Source of the DNA: Desmodesmus armatus
Taxonomy: Eukaryota; Chlorophyta; Chlorophyceae; Sphaeropleales; Scenedesmaceae
NCBI GenBank assembly: GCA_007449985.2
Contig: VIIQ02000184.1
Location: 1 to 64,000 of the forward strand
Direction: 5' to 3'
DNA length: 64,000 nucleotides
A program made the translations under genes and the position numbers. The notes under the pieces are model-generated. The model ran no database searches. It saw nothing but the letters and a program-made list of their open reading frames with translations, and had not been told where the DNA came from. How positions within the stretch are numbered: the stretch's first letter is position 1; each line of letters opens with the position of its first letter. Positions 44,170-54,138 of this stretch are shown piece by piece.

Positions 44170-47100
44170 ATGCGACTCAGATCCACAGCAACTAAAGATA
44201 TCGATTATACAATCCACACACCACTTGATTTGAGCTCTGCATTCGAAGCAGCAGCTGAGGACGGCAGACTCCAGGCAGTAGCTGAAGCTTTGGCAGCAGA
44301 AGCAGCAGCACTCAATCTCTCAGTACACTCTGCCCCTGCCACACTTGGGAGTCCACACAGCTCCTCAGTGTTTGACACTCCTGCAAGCATCTGGAACACC
44401 AGCCAGGCAGCAGTAGCTGACATGACGTCTGCAAACTGGGGCACTGGCATGGACGAGTTCAGCTTCAAGCTGAGTGGGCCGCCTCGTAAGTTCACAGGCA
44501 GCAGTGACTGTGATGTGTTTGAGTTCACGAGCTCATGCAGGCAAAAGGCTGTGCTGTGGAGTGCCAACCCTCGGCAGACTGTTCCCTCTGCTGCTGATCT
44601 GGTGCAGATCATGCTCACCTCCATACCTGCAAACACACCAGCGTATGCCATTGTGAAAAAGATCAGGACTGCATGCAGTGACTGGCTGCAAATTGCTGAG
44701 GGGTTGCGCTACCGCCACCACAAACCTACGCAGGCAGTGTTGGAGGCAACGCTGGGCTCCAACGCAGGGAGCCAGGCCCACCAGGACATGGTGTGCCGCG
44801 AGCTGGAGCAGCAGTTTGGCCCACTGATTGAGGCAGCCACACAGCAGCAGCTGGTCACGGTCAGGGCACTCATGACAGGCAGCGCACGTGCACCACCCAG
44901 GACCCCGAGCCTGCTGCACCCCAGCGCAAACATCATTGTTGACGGTGAGAAGGTGACACCCCACCTCTATGCGTTCAACTATGTGCTGGCACTCGTAGAC
45001 CTGCGCTTTGGTCAGGCCACTCTGCAGCAGGAGAACGAGTTCAAGCAGCTGAAGCAGGGTGACAGCAGCCTTGACACCTACACAATGCACATCAAGCGTG
45101 CTGCCAGCAAGCTGAAGCACCGTGCAGAGTTTAACGAGCAGTACTGTGTGTCGCTGTTTGTACAGGGCGTGACTGACTCAGACTGCTCCAGGCATCTGCA
45201 GCAGCAGCTCAGCACCCAACCCTGGGGCACAGTGGACCTTGACCAGATAGTGGAGTGGGCCACACGCTGGGAGCGCCATCAGCAGCAGCGCATGCAGGTG
45301 TCAACGGAGATACAAGTAGCGGCACGCATGCAGCAGGCAACCAAGGGTGGCAAGCCCCCCTCCAGCTCATTCCCACAGCCGCAGGGCGGCAGCAGCAGCA
45401 ACACCACTCTGAGCCTGGCACAGCTGAAGCGGCATGTCGCGCAGGTGGCCAAAGCCAAGCATGGTGCTGACCACGAGGATGCACCATGCACCATGCCAGG
45501 TCACAGGGGCCACAGCAATGCAGAGTGCAGGGAGAGAAAGAAGGCACAGGCTGCATCTGCTGCTGCGCAGTACTCAGCCCCGGTCCCATACCGGCAGCCA
45601 GCAGCAGCAGTGCAGTACTACAGCAGCCAGCAGGACGTGCGCTTCGCACCTGACGAGCGCTATGGCTGCAGGCCAGGGAGTGCAGACTTCATGCCTGCTG
45701 CTGCCATGCAGCCTGCAGGCGCAGGCAAGCAGGTGAAGTGGGCAGACCAGCAGCGTGCAGCTGCTGCGCGCCACCCACTGCAGCAACAGCAGCAGCAGCA
45801 GCAGTTCCCACGGCCCCCAGGGCTGGCACCGCCTGCCGATGTAGCCTGCAAGATTTGCGGCTTTCCAGACGGCCACCGCAATGGGTCATGCTTCTATGAC
45901 AGGCCAGACCAGGCACCAGCCGACTGGCGACCCAGCAGCAGGGCTGGTCAGCAGCTGCTGGAGCACTACAGGCGGCAGTGCGCGCGCGCTGGCAGGCCAG
46001 CCAAGGAGCCGCGCCCGCCTGCAGCAGTGCAGCAGCGGGTTGCGCCCAGGCCAGCAGGTGCTCTGGCGGAGTGGGACGAGCAGTGGGAACCCTTCGCAGG
46101 AGAGTGCGGTGCACAGCACTATGCAGCAGGTGAGCCACAGGGATGGTTCGCGGAGAGTGAGGCAGAGGGGCCACAGGCCTGGTATGCTGGGGGTGAAGCA
46201 GAGGAGCCAGAGAGCTGGTTTCCTGCTGCCAACCTTACAGACGAGGTGATGCCAGCAGCTGTGGCGGGTAGGGGCAAACAGCCGCACAGCTTCCTGCCAG
46301 CTGAAAACACGCAGCCGCGCGTAAGGCAAGCTGCCGCTGACACAACCGTGCTGCCCTCGACTGTGCCGTTGCAGTTGAACCTGACAGTGAGCGTGGACCC
46401 ACAGAGGCTGCCAGGGCTGTTCGGCTATCTGTACAGCCAGCAAGGCAGTCCGGAGGCAGCAGCCAGCCTGGCGGCAACAGAGTTCCCCAGCCCCTCAGCA
46501 GCAGCGCTGCAGCAGCAGCCAGTGCTTGAGCGCTGTGTGTTAGAGCAGCTGGGACCCATGTTCCCTGACGCAGCAGCAGACCCTGAGGAGGTGCAGATGC
46601 TGCTGGCGCAGCATGCAGAGAACATGCAGGTGCAGCACTTGCACATTTTCAGCAGCAGTGAGCCCAGCAGCGGCGTCACTATGCAGTGGGGTCCCAAAGG
46701 CTTTGAGCGGCACGCTCAGCCGCCAAGGGCAGCTTCAGATTCGGGCTGCGTGCCCAGCATCATCTCGGAGTCGCTCATCGCCAGGACAGGACTGCGCGTG
46801 AGGGACCTGACAGCAGAGGAGCTCTCAAAGGTGAGGGCCATAGACGGTACAGTCTCAGCACGATTCTACGGGCGCACAGAGCCCCTGACCATCGTGCTGT
46901 GCAAGGGCACACCACAGGAGGTTGCACTACACTCAGAGAGGGGCTTCTTGGCTGTCAGAGGGCCAGAAGCCTCTCACATGTATGATATGGTGATAGGCAG
47001 GGACCTATTGGACAAGGTCTCAGGGTTTGTAGTACCACTGACCAATCGGTTTTGCTACATGCCGCGCCTGCAGCAGGGTGACCCCCAGATCTGCAGCATG

Positions 47101-47913
47101 CCTGTGGTGGGTGGCAGGGCAGCCGCACCCTCCAGCAACCCCATGCAGGCAGCTGCACTAGCTGACGCACTGGCATACCTGCCTGTTTGTGCTGCCGTTC
47201 TCACAGGAGACGAGGCAGGAGCAGCAGCAGAGCCTGCCGCAGCAGCAGGCACACAGCCGTGCCCCTCGGCAGCAGATGCAGCCACTCAGACAGACAGCAA
47301 GCCTGTCAGCAAGCGCAAGCGGCGTTTGAACCGCCTCGCGGCAGCAGCAGAGGCAGAGGTAGCAGTAGCAGCAGACTGCGGGCCCACAGTTGGTGCCTGG
47401 GGGGTGGGCAGTACAGCAGCAGCAGTCCTGCTGTGGCTCATTCTCTGGCCCCTGGCGTGGCTGTTCTGGCGCGCGCGTGACCTGCTGGAGCGCACTTGGT
47501 GCTTCCTGTGGGATGCTGCCATGCAGTCAGCACCACGCGAGGGTACCACCTACTGGTGGCTTGGCAGGGGCCATCGCTCAGCAGCAGGTGAGACAATCTA
47601 CCTGCAGCCTGATGCGAAAAGCAGCGGGAGAAAGCCACGCTCAGTAATTATACTGCGGCCGCGCCTCACTTGGGGTTTTGTGGCATCAGCATGGACAGCC
47701 AAGACGCTGTTGTTTCTGCTGATGCTAGCAGCAGTTGCCACCACTGGCACCCAGGCCATGCAGACGTATCATGCAGCAACACCTGTCAGCACAAGCCTGA
47801 CATATGGGCAGCCTCTCATGCCACACCAGCCTTACTCTGTGTCGCACCTGCTGGCTGCAGGCCTCACTGACCACCTGGGCGGCACTGGCAACGGTGAATG
47901 TTTTCGCGGCTGA
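44170..47913 (+). CDS. gag-pro: Element 1 ORF1: Gag, DSGC protease and two transmembrane segments
   Basis: 1247 residues from ATG 44170. The Gag core is followed by G-H-R-G-H-S-N-A-E-C (near residue 445) and a C-K-I-C ... H ... C knuckle (near 560). An acidic Trp-containing repeat patch lies near 650-690. A retropepsin-like D-S-G-C (near 857) is followed by conserved segments and a V-I-G-R-D-L-L flap-like motif. Two hydrophobic segments lie at about 1079-1102 and 1170-1196, with basic residues between them. The ORF ends E-C-F-R-G-stop at 47913. The membrane pair between protease and RT is unusual for gypsy elements. Pol continues in the +1 frame. Confidence 0.85.
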   Translation: MRLRSTATKDIDYTIHTPLDLSSAFEAAAEDGRLQAVAEALAAEAAALNLSVHSAPATLGSPHSSSVFDTPASIWNTSQAAVADMTSANWGTGMDEFSFKLSGPPRKFTGSSDCDVFEFTSSCRQKAVLWSANPRQTVPSAADLVQIMLTSIPANTPAYAIVKKIRTACSDWLQIAEGLRYRHHKPTQAVLEATLGSNAGSQAHQDMVCRELEQQFGPLIEAATQQQLVTVRALMTGSARAPPRTPSLLHPSANIIVDGEKVTPHLYAFNYVLALVDLRFGQATLQQENEFKQLKQGDSSLDTYTMHIKRAASKLKHRAEFNEQYCVSLFVQGVTDSDCSRHLQQQLSTQPWGTVDLDQIVEWATRWERHQQQRMQVSTEIQVAARMQQATKGGKPPSSSFPQPQGGSSSNTTLSLAQLKRHVAQVAKAKHGADHEDAPCTMPGHRGHSNAECRERKKAQAASAAAQYSAPVPYRQPAAAVQYYSSQQDVRFAPDERYGCRPGSADFMPAAAMQPAGAGKQVKWADQQRAAAARHPLQQQQQQQQFPRPPGLAPPADVACKICGFPDGHRNGSCFYDRPDQAPADWRPSSRAGQQLLEHYRRQCARAGRPAKEPRPPAAVQQRVAPRPAGALAEWDEQWEPFAGECGAQHYAAGEPQGWFAESEAEGPQAWYAGGEAEEPESWFPAANLTDEVMPAAVAGRGKQPHSFLPAENTQPRVRQAAADTTVLPSTVPLQLNLTVSVDPQRLPGLFGYLYSQQGSPEAAASLAATEFPSPSAAALQQQPVLERCVLEQLGPMFPDAAADPEEVQMLLAQHAENMQVQHLHIFSSSEPSSGVTMQWGPKGFERHAQPPRAASDSGCVPSIISESLIARTGLRVRDLTAEELSKVRAIDGTVSARFYGRTEPLTIVLCKGTPQEVALHSERGFLAVRGPEASHMYDMVIGRDLLDKVSGFVVPLTNRFCYMPRLQQGDPQICSMPVVGGRAAAPSSNPMQAAALADALAYLPVCAAVLTGDEAGAAAEPAAAAGTQPCPSAADAATQTDSKPVSKRKRRLNRLAAAAEAEVAVAADCGPTVGAWGVGSTAAAVLLWLILWPLAWLFWRARDLLERTWCFLWDAAMQSAPREGTTYWWLGRGHRSAAGETIYLQPDAKSSGRKPRSVIILRPRLTWGFVASAWTAKTLLFLLMLAAVATTGTQAMQTYHAATPVSTSLTYGQPLMPHQPYSVSHLLAAGLTDHLGGTGNGECFRG

Positions 47914-47918
47914 CGCCC
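47890..47918 (+). promoter_or_regulatory. Conserved +1 frameshift site at the ORF1 stop codon
   Basis: ORF1 ends CGC GGC TGA with C next. The pol frame is open across this point in the +1 frame (GAC GCC CAG). The sequence aatgttttcgcggctgac is identical in element 2 although flanking DNA has diverged. There, a change of GGT to GGC removes a potential splice donor, favouring frameshifting over splicing. A shift at a UGA with C after it resembles antizyme-type +1 recoding. Confidence 0.6.
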
Positions 47919-50900
47919 AGGCCAGCAAGCCACTGCCCATTGAGGCATACGCACCAGACGGTGAGTCAGAGGAAAAACATTTGGATGACAAGTGGGAGGT
48001 AGATCCAGAGCATTTGTGGATATATGGGGGCCAGACCTCTTCCCTTCAGCAGCAGACACTCAAACAGATGCTGATCAGGAACAAGGGTGCCTTTGCCTAC
48101 AGCTTGAATGAGCTGCCAGGTTACACAGGGGACCTGGGTGAGGTCAACATAGTCATGAAGGATGATAGGAGTATCTGGTCGCCTCCCAGGCGGTACAGCC
48201 CACTAGAGCTGCAAGTGGGTAGGGAAAAGGTCAGAGAGATGCTAGAGGCAGGGATTATTGTTAAGATTGATACGCTCAATGCTAGGCACTGCAGTGCCGT
48301 CACCATGCCTGCCAAGAAGGCGCCCGACGGCACTTGGTCTGACAAACGTTTCTGTGTGGACTTGCGCCTGCACAACATCAATGCTATCCTGGACAAGTTT
48401 CAGGTGCCGCTGCCTGAAGACCTCTTCCGCCGCACACAGGGGAAGAAGTGGCTCAGCAAGCTTGACTGTCGTAGTGGATTCTTCAATTTGGTCCTGTCTG
48501 AGGAGAGTCGCAAGCTCCTGAACTTCTCGTTTGACGGGCAACTTTATGCCTTCAACCGGCTGCCTTTTGGGCATGTCAACTCTACTGCTTACTTTCAAAA
48601 GGTGATGCAGTATGAGATAGACGCTGCCGGCCTGACTGAGTCCTGCTTGGTGTATGTTGATGATGTTTTGATTGTTTCAGATACATTCGAGCAACACTTG
48701 GAGCACTTGGAGAGGCTGCTACGGCGGTTTGAGGCCGTGGGCATGCGGTGTCACCCCAGCAAGTCCATCCTGGCAGGCAGCTCCATGCCTTACCTGGGAC
48801 ACGTGGTGTCAGCTGACGGCATGCGTCCTGAGGATGCGAAGGTGTCAGCCATCAACGCACTGCCAGTGCCCACCACTTGTGACCAGGTGCGCAGCATCTT
48901 GGGGGTGATTGGGTTCTACAGATGCTATGGGCCGGCATTTAGCGCCATAGCAAAGCCGCTGAATGCGCTGTTGAAGAAGAACTGTAGGTTTGAGTGGGGA
49001 GAGGAGCAGCAGGTGGCGTACACCAAGCTCAAGGCTGCTCTCACAACACCTGGGTTGGTGCTCAGGCACCCAGACCCCTCTAAACCCTACCACTTGTACA
49101 CTGACTGGAGTACTAACGGGATAGCCGCCGTGCTCAATCAGCGCAACGACGATGGCTCTGAGTACATGGTGGCTTGCGTTAGCAGGTCTCTGAATGAGCA
49201 CGAGCGGCGGTATGAGGCCTGGAAGGGCGAGGCACTAGCAGCAGTATGGGGCATCAAGACCTTCCGCCCCTATCTGCATGGTGTCTCACAACCCTTCTGT
49301 TTACACACAGACCACCGCCCACTCCTGTGGATGCTCACAGCCAAAGAGCCCACAGGCCAGCAGGCGCGCTGGATACTGTCTTTGCAGGACTATTCCTTTC
49401 ACATTGTGCATCGGCCAGGGAAGGACAACATTGCAGACCTGCCTAGCAGGCACCCATGCGCCACTGTGCTAGATGTTACAGGGGCCAGGCTCAATGCCAC
49501 CAATGACCCCCTTCATCACCCCCTGCCGTTGGTGTTTCATGCAGATGGAACACTTGACACCACAGACTACACCCATGATCTGCTTAGGCGTGACAGGGCC
49601 GCCTGCCTGCAGGCAGAGCACCACCCTGTCACAGCAGCACTGCTCATGTATGCTGCTGAGGGAGTCTTTCAACCCTCGCAGTTGCACCACCAGATGCTGG
49701 AGTTTGCTACTGCCAGTCACTCTGATGATTTCATGGATGCCTTTGCACCCCTGCCGGCTGCGCTTCTTGCAGGGCACAATGGTGGTTTTGGTGACACAGC
49801 AGAGGCAGGTCCCGACCACAACCAGCCCCTGGCGCAGTGGCAGCAGCAGCAGCTTGATGCTGCCGCTGACCAGTGGGTGTGCAAGGCGCAGCAGCAGGGG
49901 GTGCAGCCAGCTGCACCCGTCGCAGCACAGCACCAAGGTGCGCCTGATGCTCACGGGGTCCGGACGACTGTAGCACTGAATACTGCATCTGTGGCTGGCA
50001 ATTTTTTCACACACAATCAGTCCATTGTCCTGGTGGAACCCTTTGGGGGGTTGTGTGCAGGCCTAGAAATGGCCCTCAGGAATGGACAAAGGGTCCACCA
50101 GTACCTGTACTTGGACACCAACCCAGCAGCACGCATGATTGCCACGCAGCGCATCAAGCACTTGATGTCGCTGTACCCCACACTGCTTACACCTGATGCT
50201 GTGCAGGGTGCCTTCACCCTGCCGCAAGACATCAGGCAGCTCACCACCCAGCACCTGGTGGAAGCTGGAGCAAAGGAGCAGCAGCATCCCTGGCTGGTAG
50301 TGGCCGGCTGGCCCTGTCAAGACCTCTCCTTGGCTGGCAAAGCAGCCGGGCTACGAGGTGAGAGGTCGTCACTGCTGCACGAGCTTGTAAGAGTCATAGG
50401 GGCTCTGCAGCAACTGCAGCCAGCCCTACCGCCAGCGTTCCTGATTGAGAATGTGGCCTTTCAGTGCCACAGGGACCAGCAGATTGCAGAGCAGGACTTC
50501 GACACTGTGTGCAGCATGATAGGACAGCCTGTCCTGCTGGATGCTGCACAGTTTGGCAGCCTAGCGTACAGGGTACGCAACTGGTGGACCAACCTGTGCA
50601 CACCAGCACAGCTTGCTGGTGCAGCCGCACATGTCAAACGTCCACCAGGCCGCACAGTTAGCTTGGCTTTGGCAACAGGCAGGACAGCACAAGAAGTGCG
50701 CACTGCTGACCGCCCGCCACGCTACTGTTGCAATGTGCCCGGTCAACCCATGCAGGCATGGCCTACACTCATGGCCCATCCCCAGTCGTACGCCTTCCAA
50801 CCAGGAGAGCCTGGCAGCGTGCGCACTGCAGACGGCCGGTGGGATCAGCCCACCGCTGACGAAAGAGAAGTTGCGCTGGGCTACCCACAGGGAAGCACAG

Positions 50901-52987
50901 CAGCACCAGGCGTGAGCGAGCAGCAGCGCCGACACGCACTAGGTGAGTCCATGGATTCCAACTGCACACAGTGCATCATGGCAATTGCCACAGCATGGGC
51001 TAGGGCACAGCAGCCCAGCTCCACAGCCACAGTGTCTGGCTGCAGCTACGAAACAGCCTGCATGCTCTCAGCTGCAGCCGCTGCACAAGAGCAGCTCATC
51101 AGCAAGGAACCAGCCAGCACAGACATCTGGCTGGACACAGCAGCTATGCACAAGCTGCAACACGGCACGATGCCAGAGGGCACGTCCGCTGCAGATAGAA
51201 GCCGTGTTATGAAACGCCTTAGCTATTACAGCTGGCAGCAAGACAAGCTGCTGAGACAAATGCCTGATGGCTCCTTCAAACAGGTACCTTCACCTGAGGA
51301 GAGAGTACCCATCATCAAACAGCTCCACAACCGATGTGGGCACTTTGGTGTGAGGCGCACAGCCGCCCTGGTGCTCAACTCATTCTGGTGGCACGGCCTG
51401 CAAGCTGACGTCGCGCACCTGGTGAGTGGTTGCAAAGAGTGCAGCCGCATCAGGGCTACGTTTGGCAGTGCAGAACCAGCAGAACTGCAGCCCCTGCCTA
51501 TCAAAGGGCTGGGCTACCGCTGGGGGGTGGACTTGGCAGGACCCCTGCCCAAAACCCCAAGGGGGCACCAGTACGTCATGATTTGTGTCGAGCACTTCTC
51601 CAAGCATATTGAGGCTATCCCCATAGCCGACAAAACCCCAGAGTGCACCACATATGCCTTCACACATAACGTGCTGGCACGCTTTGGGGCATGTGCCGAG
51701 CTAGTGCATGACAACGGCAGTGAGTGGGAAGGGCCCTTCAAGAGAATGATGCAGGAAGCCCTGATAGACTCACGGCCTACCTCAGCTAACCACCCGCAAG
51801 CCAATGGCATGTCGGAGAAGTGTGTGCAGACTGTCAAGCGCGCACTGAGAAAGATGTGCCTTGAGAAACAGTGCGTAGAGGACTGGGACCTTGAGATCCC
51901 TTGGCTGCTCATGGGGTACAGATGTAGCCCTCAAAAGAGCACAGGGTTCTCTCCCTACCAGTTGCTGTACGCGCAGTCCCCAGTGCTGCCACCAGCAGTG
52001 GTGGCCAGGCTAGACAGTCCAGTGGACTTTGACTCACCACAGCTTGCTGCTGCTGACCTTGCGCGTCGCAGGGAGCTTGTCAAGCAGCACTGTCCCATGG
52101 CACTGCAAAACTTGCAGATCGCTCAGCACAGGGACGAACAGAGGTATAAACACATACGCTCTGGTTCCTACCTGCCCAAGAAGCACCGCTTTGAGGTGGG
52201 TGACTTTGTGTATACACATCAGGCCAACACGGCAAACACCTTGCAACCCAAGGCAAAGCCAGCGATTTATCGCATCGTTGAAGTCAGGCCATCAGGGCGT
52301 CTCATACTGCAGGGCAAGTGTGGTGCTACCACAGACCGCCACATGTCTCAGTGTGCACCCTGCCACCTGCCTGGCATCGACCCAACACTTGACACAGCGC
52401 TGACGCAGAAACAGCCAGATGTGGCTTGCGAGGTCTGCTCCTCAGTGGTGTCTACCACACAGAACCCTGTACTGTTGTGTGACATATGTGATGCAGGGTG
52501 GCATCTCCAGTGCCTCCCTACACCCTTGGACACCGTGCCAGAGGGCGACTGGATGTGCCCAAGCTGCAAACAAGCAGGTGTGTCACAGCAGCAGCTACGG
52601 TCTAAGGTCACTGAGAGGGAGCTCAGGAAGCAGCTAGACGGCAAGGCGCCACAGCTGTACCCTGACAAGGCAATGCGGGCACGTGACGCTGCAGCACAGC
52701 AGCTGCATGGTCGCCTCATACTGCAAAACTTTGTGGACCCAGACACGCAGCAGCTGCGCCCCTACTGGGGACGGCTACATTACATGGGGCCCCAGCGCCG
52801 CCCTGACTATTATGATGTCCATTTTGAAGACGGTGATGTATGTAATTACACCGTCGCAGAAGCCAAGCCCTTGCTGCAACCTGTCGATACTGTGTTGCCT
52901 GCAGGCATCACCCTGCCAGGCGATGACGAGTTCAGCCAGCCCAGTGCACCCCGCAGGCCAACAGGCAGAGAGCGGCAACGGCAATGA
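47912..52987 (+). CDS. pol: Element 1 ORF2: RT, RNase H, DNMT3-like methyltransferase, integrase, PHD, Tudor-like
   Basis: About 1690 residues counted from the shift. RT has V-Y-V-D-D (near 246). RNase H has Y-T-D-W-S (near 396) and T-D-H-R-P-L-L-W. A C5-methyltransferase lies at about 700-1030: motif I E-P-F-G-G-L-C-A-G-L-E, catalytic G-W-P-C-Q-D-L-S (near 799), I-E-N-V (near 844), V-R-N-W-W-T-N (near 886), and L-G-Y-P ... A-L-G-E-S at the end. The spacing follows DNMT3, not DNMT1 or bacterial Dcm. Integrase HHCC is near 1140-1176, with D, D, E near 1206, 1266 and 1301. A C4HC3 PHD finger lies at about 1505-1552 and a Tudor-like F-E-D-G-D module near 1616-1654. All catalytic residues are present and the frame is intact. 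Confidence 0.9.
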   Translation, partial: DAQASKPLPIEAYAPDGESEEKHLDDKWEVDPEHLWIYGGQTSSLQQQTLKQMLIRNKGAFAYSLNELPGYTGDLGEVNIVMKDDRSIWSPPRRYSPLELQVGREKVREMLEAGIIVKIDTLNARHCSAVTMPAKKAPDGTWSDKRFCVDLRLHNINAILDKFQVPLPEDLFRRTQGKKWLSKLDCRSGFFNLVLSEESRKLLNFSFDGQLYAFNRLPFGHVNSTAYFQKVMQYEIDAAGLTESCLVYVDDVLIVSDTFEQHLEHLERLLRRFEAVGMRCHPSKSILAGSSMPYLGHVVSADGMRPEDAKVSAINALPVPTTCDQVRSILGVIGFYRCYGPAFSAIAKPLNALLKKNCRFEWGEEQQVAYTKLKAALTTPGLVLRHPDPSKPYHLYTDWSTNGIAAVLNQRNDDGSEYMVACVSRSLNEHERRYEAWKGEALAAVWGIKTFRPYLHGVSQPFCLHTDHRPLLWMLTAKEPTGQQARWILSLQDYSFHIVHRPGKDNIADLPSRHPCATVLDVTGARLNATNDPLHHPLPLVFHADGTLDTTDYTHDLLRRDRAACLQAEHHPVTAALLMYAAEGVFQPSQLHHQMLEFATASHSDDFMDAFAPLPAALLAGHNGGFGDTAEAGPDHNQPLAQWQQQQLDAAADQWVCKAQQQGVQPAAPVAAQHQGAPDAHGVRTTVALNTASVAGNFFTHNQSIVLVEPFGGLCAGLEMALRNGQRVHQYLYLDTNPAARMIATQRIKHLMSLYPTLLTPDAVQGAFTLPQDIRQLTTQHLVEAGAKEQQHPWLVVAGWPCQDLSLAGKAAGLRGERSSLLHELVRVIGALQQLQPALPPAFLIENVAFQCHRDQQIAEQDFDTVCSMIGQPVLLDAAQFGSLAYRVRNWWTNLCTPAQLAGAAAHVKRPPGRTVSLALATGRTAQEVRTADRPPRYCCNVPGQPMQAWPTLMAHPQSYAFQPGEPGSVRTADGRWDQPTADEREVALGYPQGSTAAPGVSEQQRRHALGESMDSNCTQCIMAIATAWARAQQPSSTATVSGCSYETACMLSAAAAAQEQLISKEPASTDIWLDTAAMHKLQHGTMPEGTSAADRSRVMKRLSYYSWQQDKLLRQMPDGSFKQVPSPEERVPIIKQLHNRCGHFGVRRTAALVLNSFWWHGLQADVAHLVSGCKECSRIRATFGSAEPAELQPLPIKGLGYRWGVDLAGPLPKTPRGHQYVMICVEHFSKHIEAIPIADKTPECTTYAFTHNVLARFGACAELVHDNGSEWEGPFKRMMQEALIDSRPTSANHPQANGMSEKCVQTVKRALRKMCLEKQCVEDWDLEIPWLLMGYRCSPQKSTGFSPYQLLYAQSPVLPPAVVARLDSPVDFDSPQLAAADLARRRELVKQHCPMALQNLQIAQHRDEQRYKHIRSGSYLPKKHRFEVGDFVYTHQANTANTLQPKAKPAIYRIVEVRPSGRLILQGKCGATTDRHMSQCAPCHLPGIDPTLDTALTQKQPDVACEVCSSVVSTTQNPVLLCDICDAGWHLQCLPTPLDTVPEGDWMCPSCKQAGVSQQQLRSKVTERELRKQLDGKAPQLYPDKAMRARDAAAQQLHGRLILQNFVDPDTQQLRPYWGRLHYMGPQRRPDYYDVHFEDGDVCNYTVAEAKPLLQPVDTVLPAGITLPGDDEFSQPSAPRRPTGRERQRQ

Positions 52988-53062
52988 GCAAGCCTGACCA
53001 GGGCCACAGCGACAGCACAGACACAGCAGCAGCTCAGGACAGCAGTCCTGGGAAGGCAGCAT

Positions 53063-53820
53063 AAGGGGAGGGGGGCTACGGCTTTGCAGGATACGGGGGA
53101 GGGGGCTACGGCTCTGCAGGACACGGGGGAGGGGGCTACGGCCCTGCAGAGAGTGGAGTGCAGGGCTACGGGCCTATGCACCATGGCGGTCATCAGCAGC
53201 AGGGCTACCAGATGCCACCTCAGGCACAGCAGTGGGAGCCGCAGGCAGCAGCAGCAGGGTATGGGATGGAGCCAGACCCGAGGGGGGCTGCGGCTCTCTA
53301 CCAGCAGGAGGGCAGCAGTGCAGCAGCAGCAGCAGCTGCTGCAGCGAGGGAGGACGGTGTGGCCAAGGCGGCTGCAGTGGCTGCTGCAGAGACAAAGCAG
53401 CAGCCAAAGGATCCACGGGTGGCCGCAGCTCAGCAGCGGGCCAAGGAGTCGCAGGAGCAGCAGCTGGCTCCGGATGATCTGGCAGGGTTGCTGGCAGCAG
53501 CAGGCGGGAGCGAGAAAGGGGGTGCAGGAGCAATGGGGCTGGTCTTGGAGCTGTACGAGCGTAGGATCGTAGCGGGTGAGGAGAAGGCGCGTCTTGCAGG
53601 CAAGAGGGAGGCCCGGGAAGAGCAGAGGGCTCACGAGCTGAAGCAGAAGCTCAAGCATACAGTCAGCAAGGCAGCAGCAGATGGTATGCAAGACAGCTTC
53701 CGGCTGACGGAGGAGCAGCAGAAGAGGCGGAGGGTGGAGCAGGACAATGAGCAGCTGCGGGCACGGCTGGCTCAGTATGAGGGGTATGAGTGCTCAGAGC
53801 AGCAGCACCGTGGCTGGTAG
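53063..53820 (+). CDS. Element 1 ORF3: Gly/Tyr-rich repeats plus coiled coil
   Basis: The frame opens after a TAA near 53062 and runs to TAG at 53820; no ATG is seen in the first 100 nt. It starts with three 30-bp repeats encoding G-G-G-G-Y-G-x-A, then Gln/Ala-rich sequence, then a Lys/Arg/Glu coiled coil (about 53570-53790, with K-R-R-R-V-E-Q). A similar plan is seen at 42174-43253. It could be a nucleic-acid-binding or condensate-forming accessory protein. How it is translated is unclear; splicing from an upstream exon is possible. Confidence 0.5.
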
Positions 53821-54130
53821 CCTTGCTGGGAATGGCAACAGGCTTGTGTTATGGACAGTTGCAGTGGCTGAAAGGGTGTATTCTCTGCAGCAGCAGCGTT
53901 GTGCAGCTTGAGCGGAGGTTTGTTATGAGATGTGCTGAGTTGGTTTGGATGGAGAGACGGAGTTGGTTTTGCAGTTGTTTAGTGCCATTGATGTTTGCAT
54001 ACATGTTGCTTGCAATATTTCCCTTTTCATACCCATGTTCTGGCACGGTAGAGATTGCTTGATGCATGTAGGGTTGCCTGCTATGTTGTCGCACACACAA
54101 GCACACTTGCACGCTGTGCCGTGATGCTTG

Positions 54131-54138
54131 TGGGGGGG
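54131..54138 (+). promoter_or_regulatory. Polypurine tract of element 1
   Basis: tgggggggtg immediately precedes TGTGAGCATAC, the proposed first bases of the complete 3' LTR. The same G7 precedes the LTR of element 3 (minus strand, 41845-41851). Confidence 0.55.

Noticed and set aside
47890..47918. An intron instead of a frameshift between ORF1 and pol
   Set aside because: The only GT donor (AACG/GTGAAT) is changed to GC in element 2, while the +1 relation is kept.
50028..51010. DNMT as a captured bacterial Dcm-type enzyme or a DIRS/Dam-type adenine methyltransferase
   Set aside because: It has P-C-Q, E-N-V and R-x-R motifs of C5 enzymes with DNMT3-like spacing, and lacks the D-P-P-Y motif of adenine methyltransferases.
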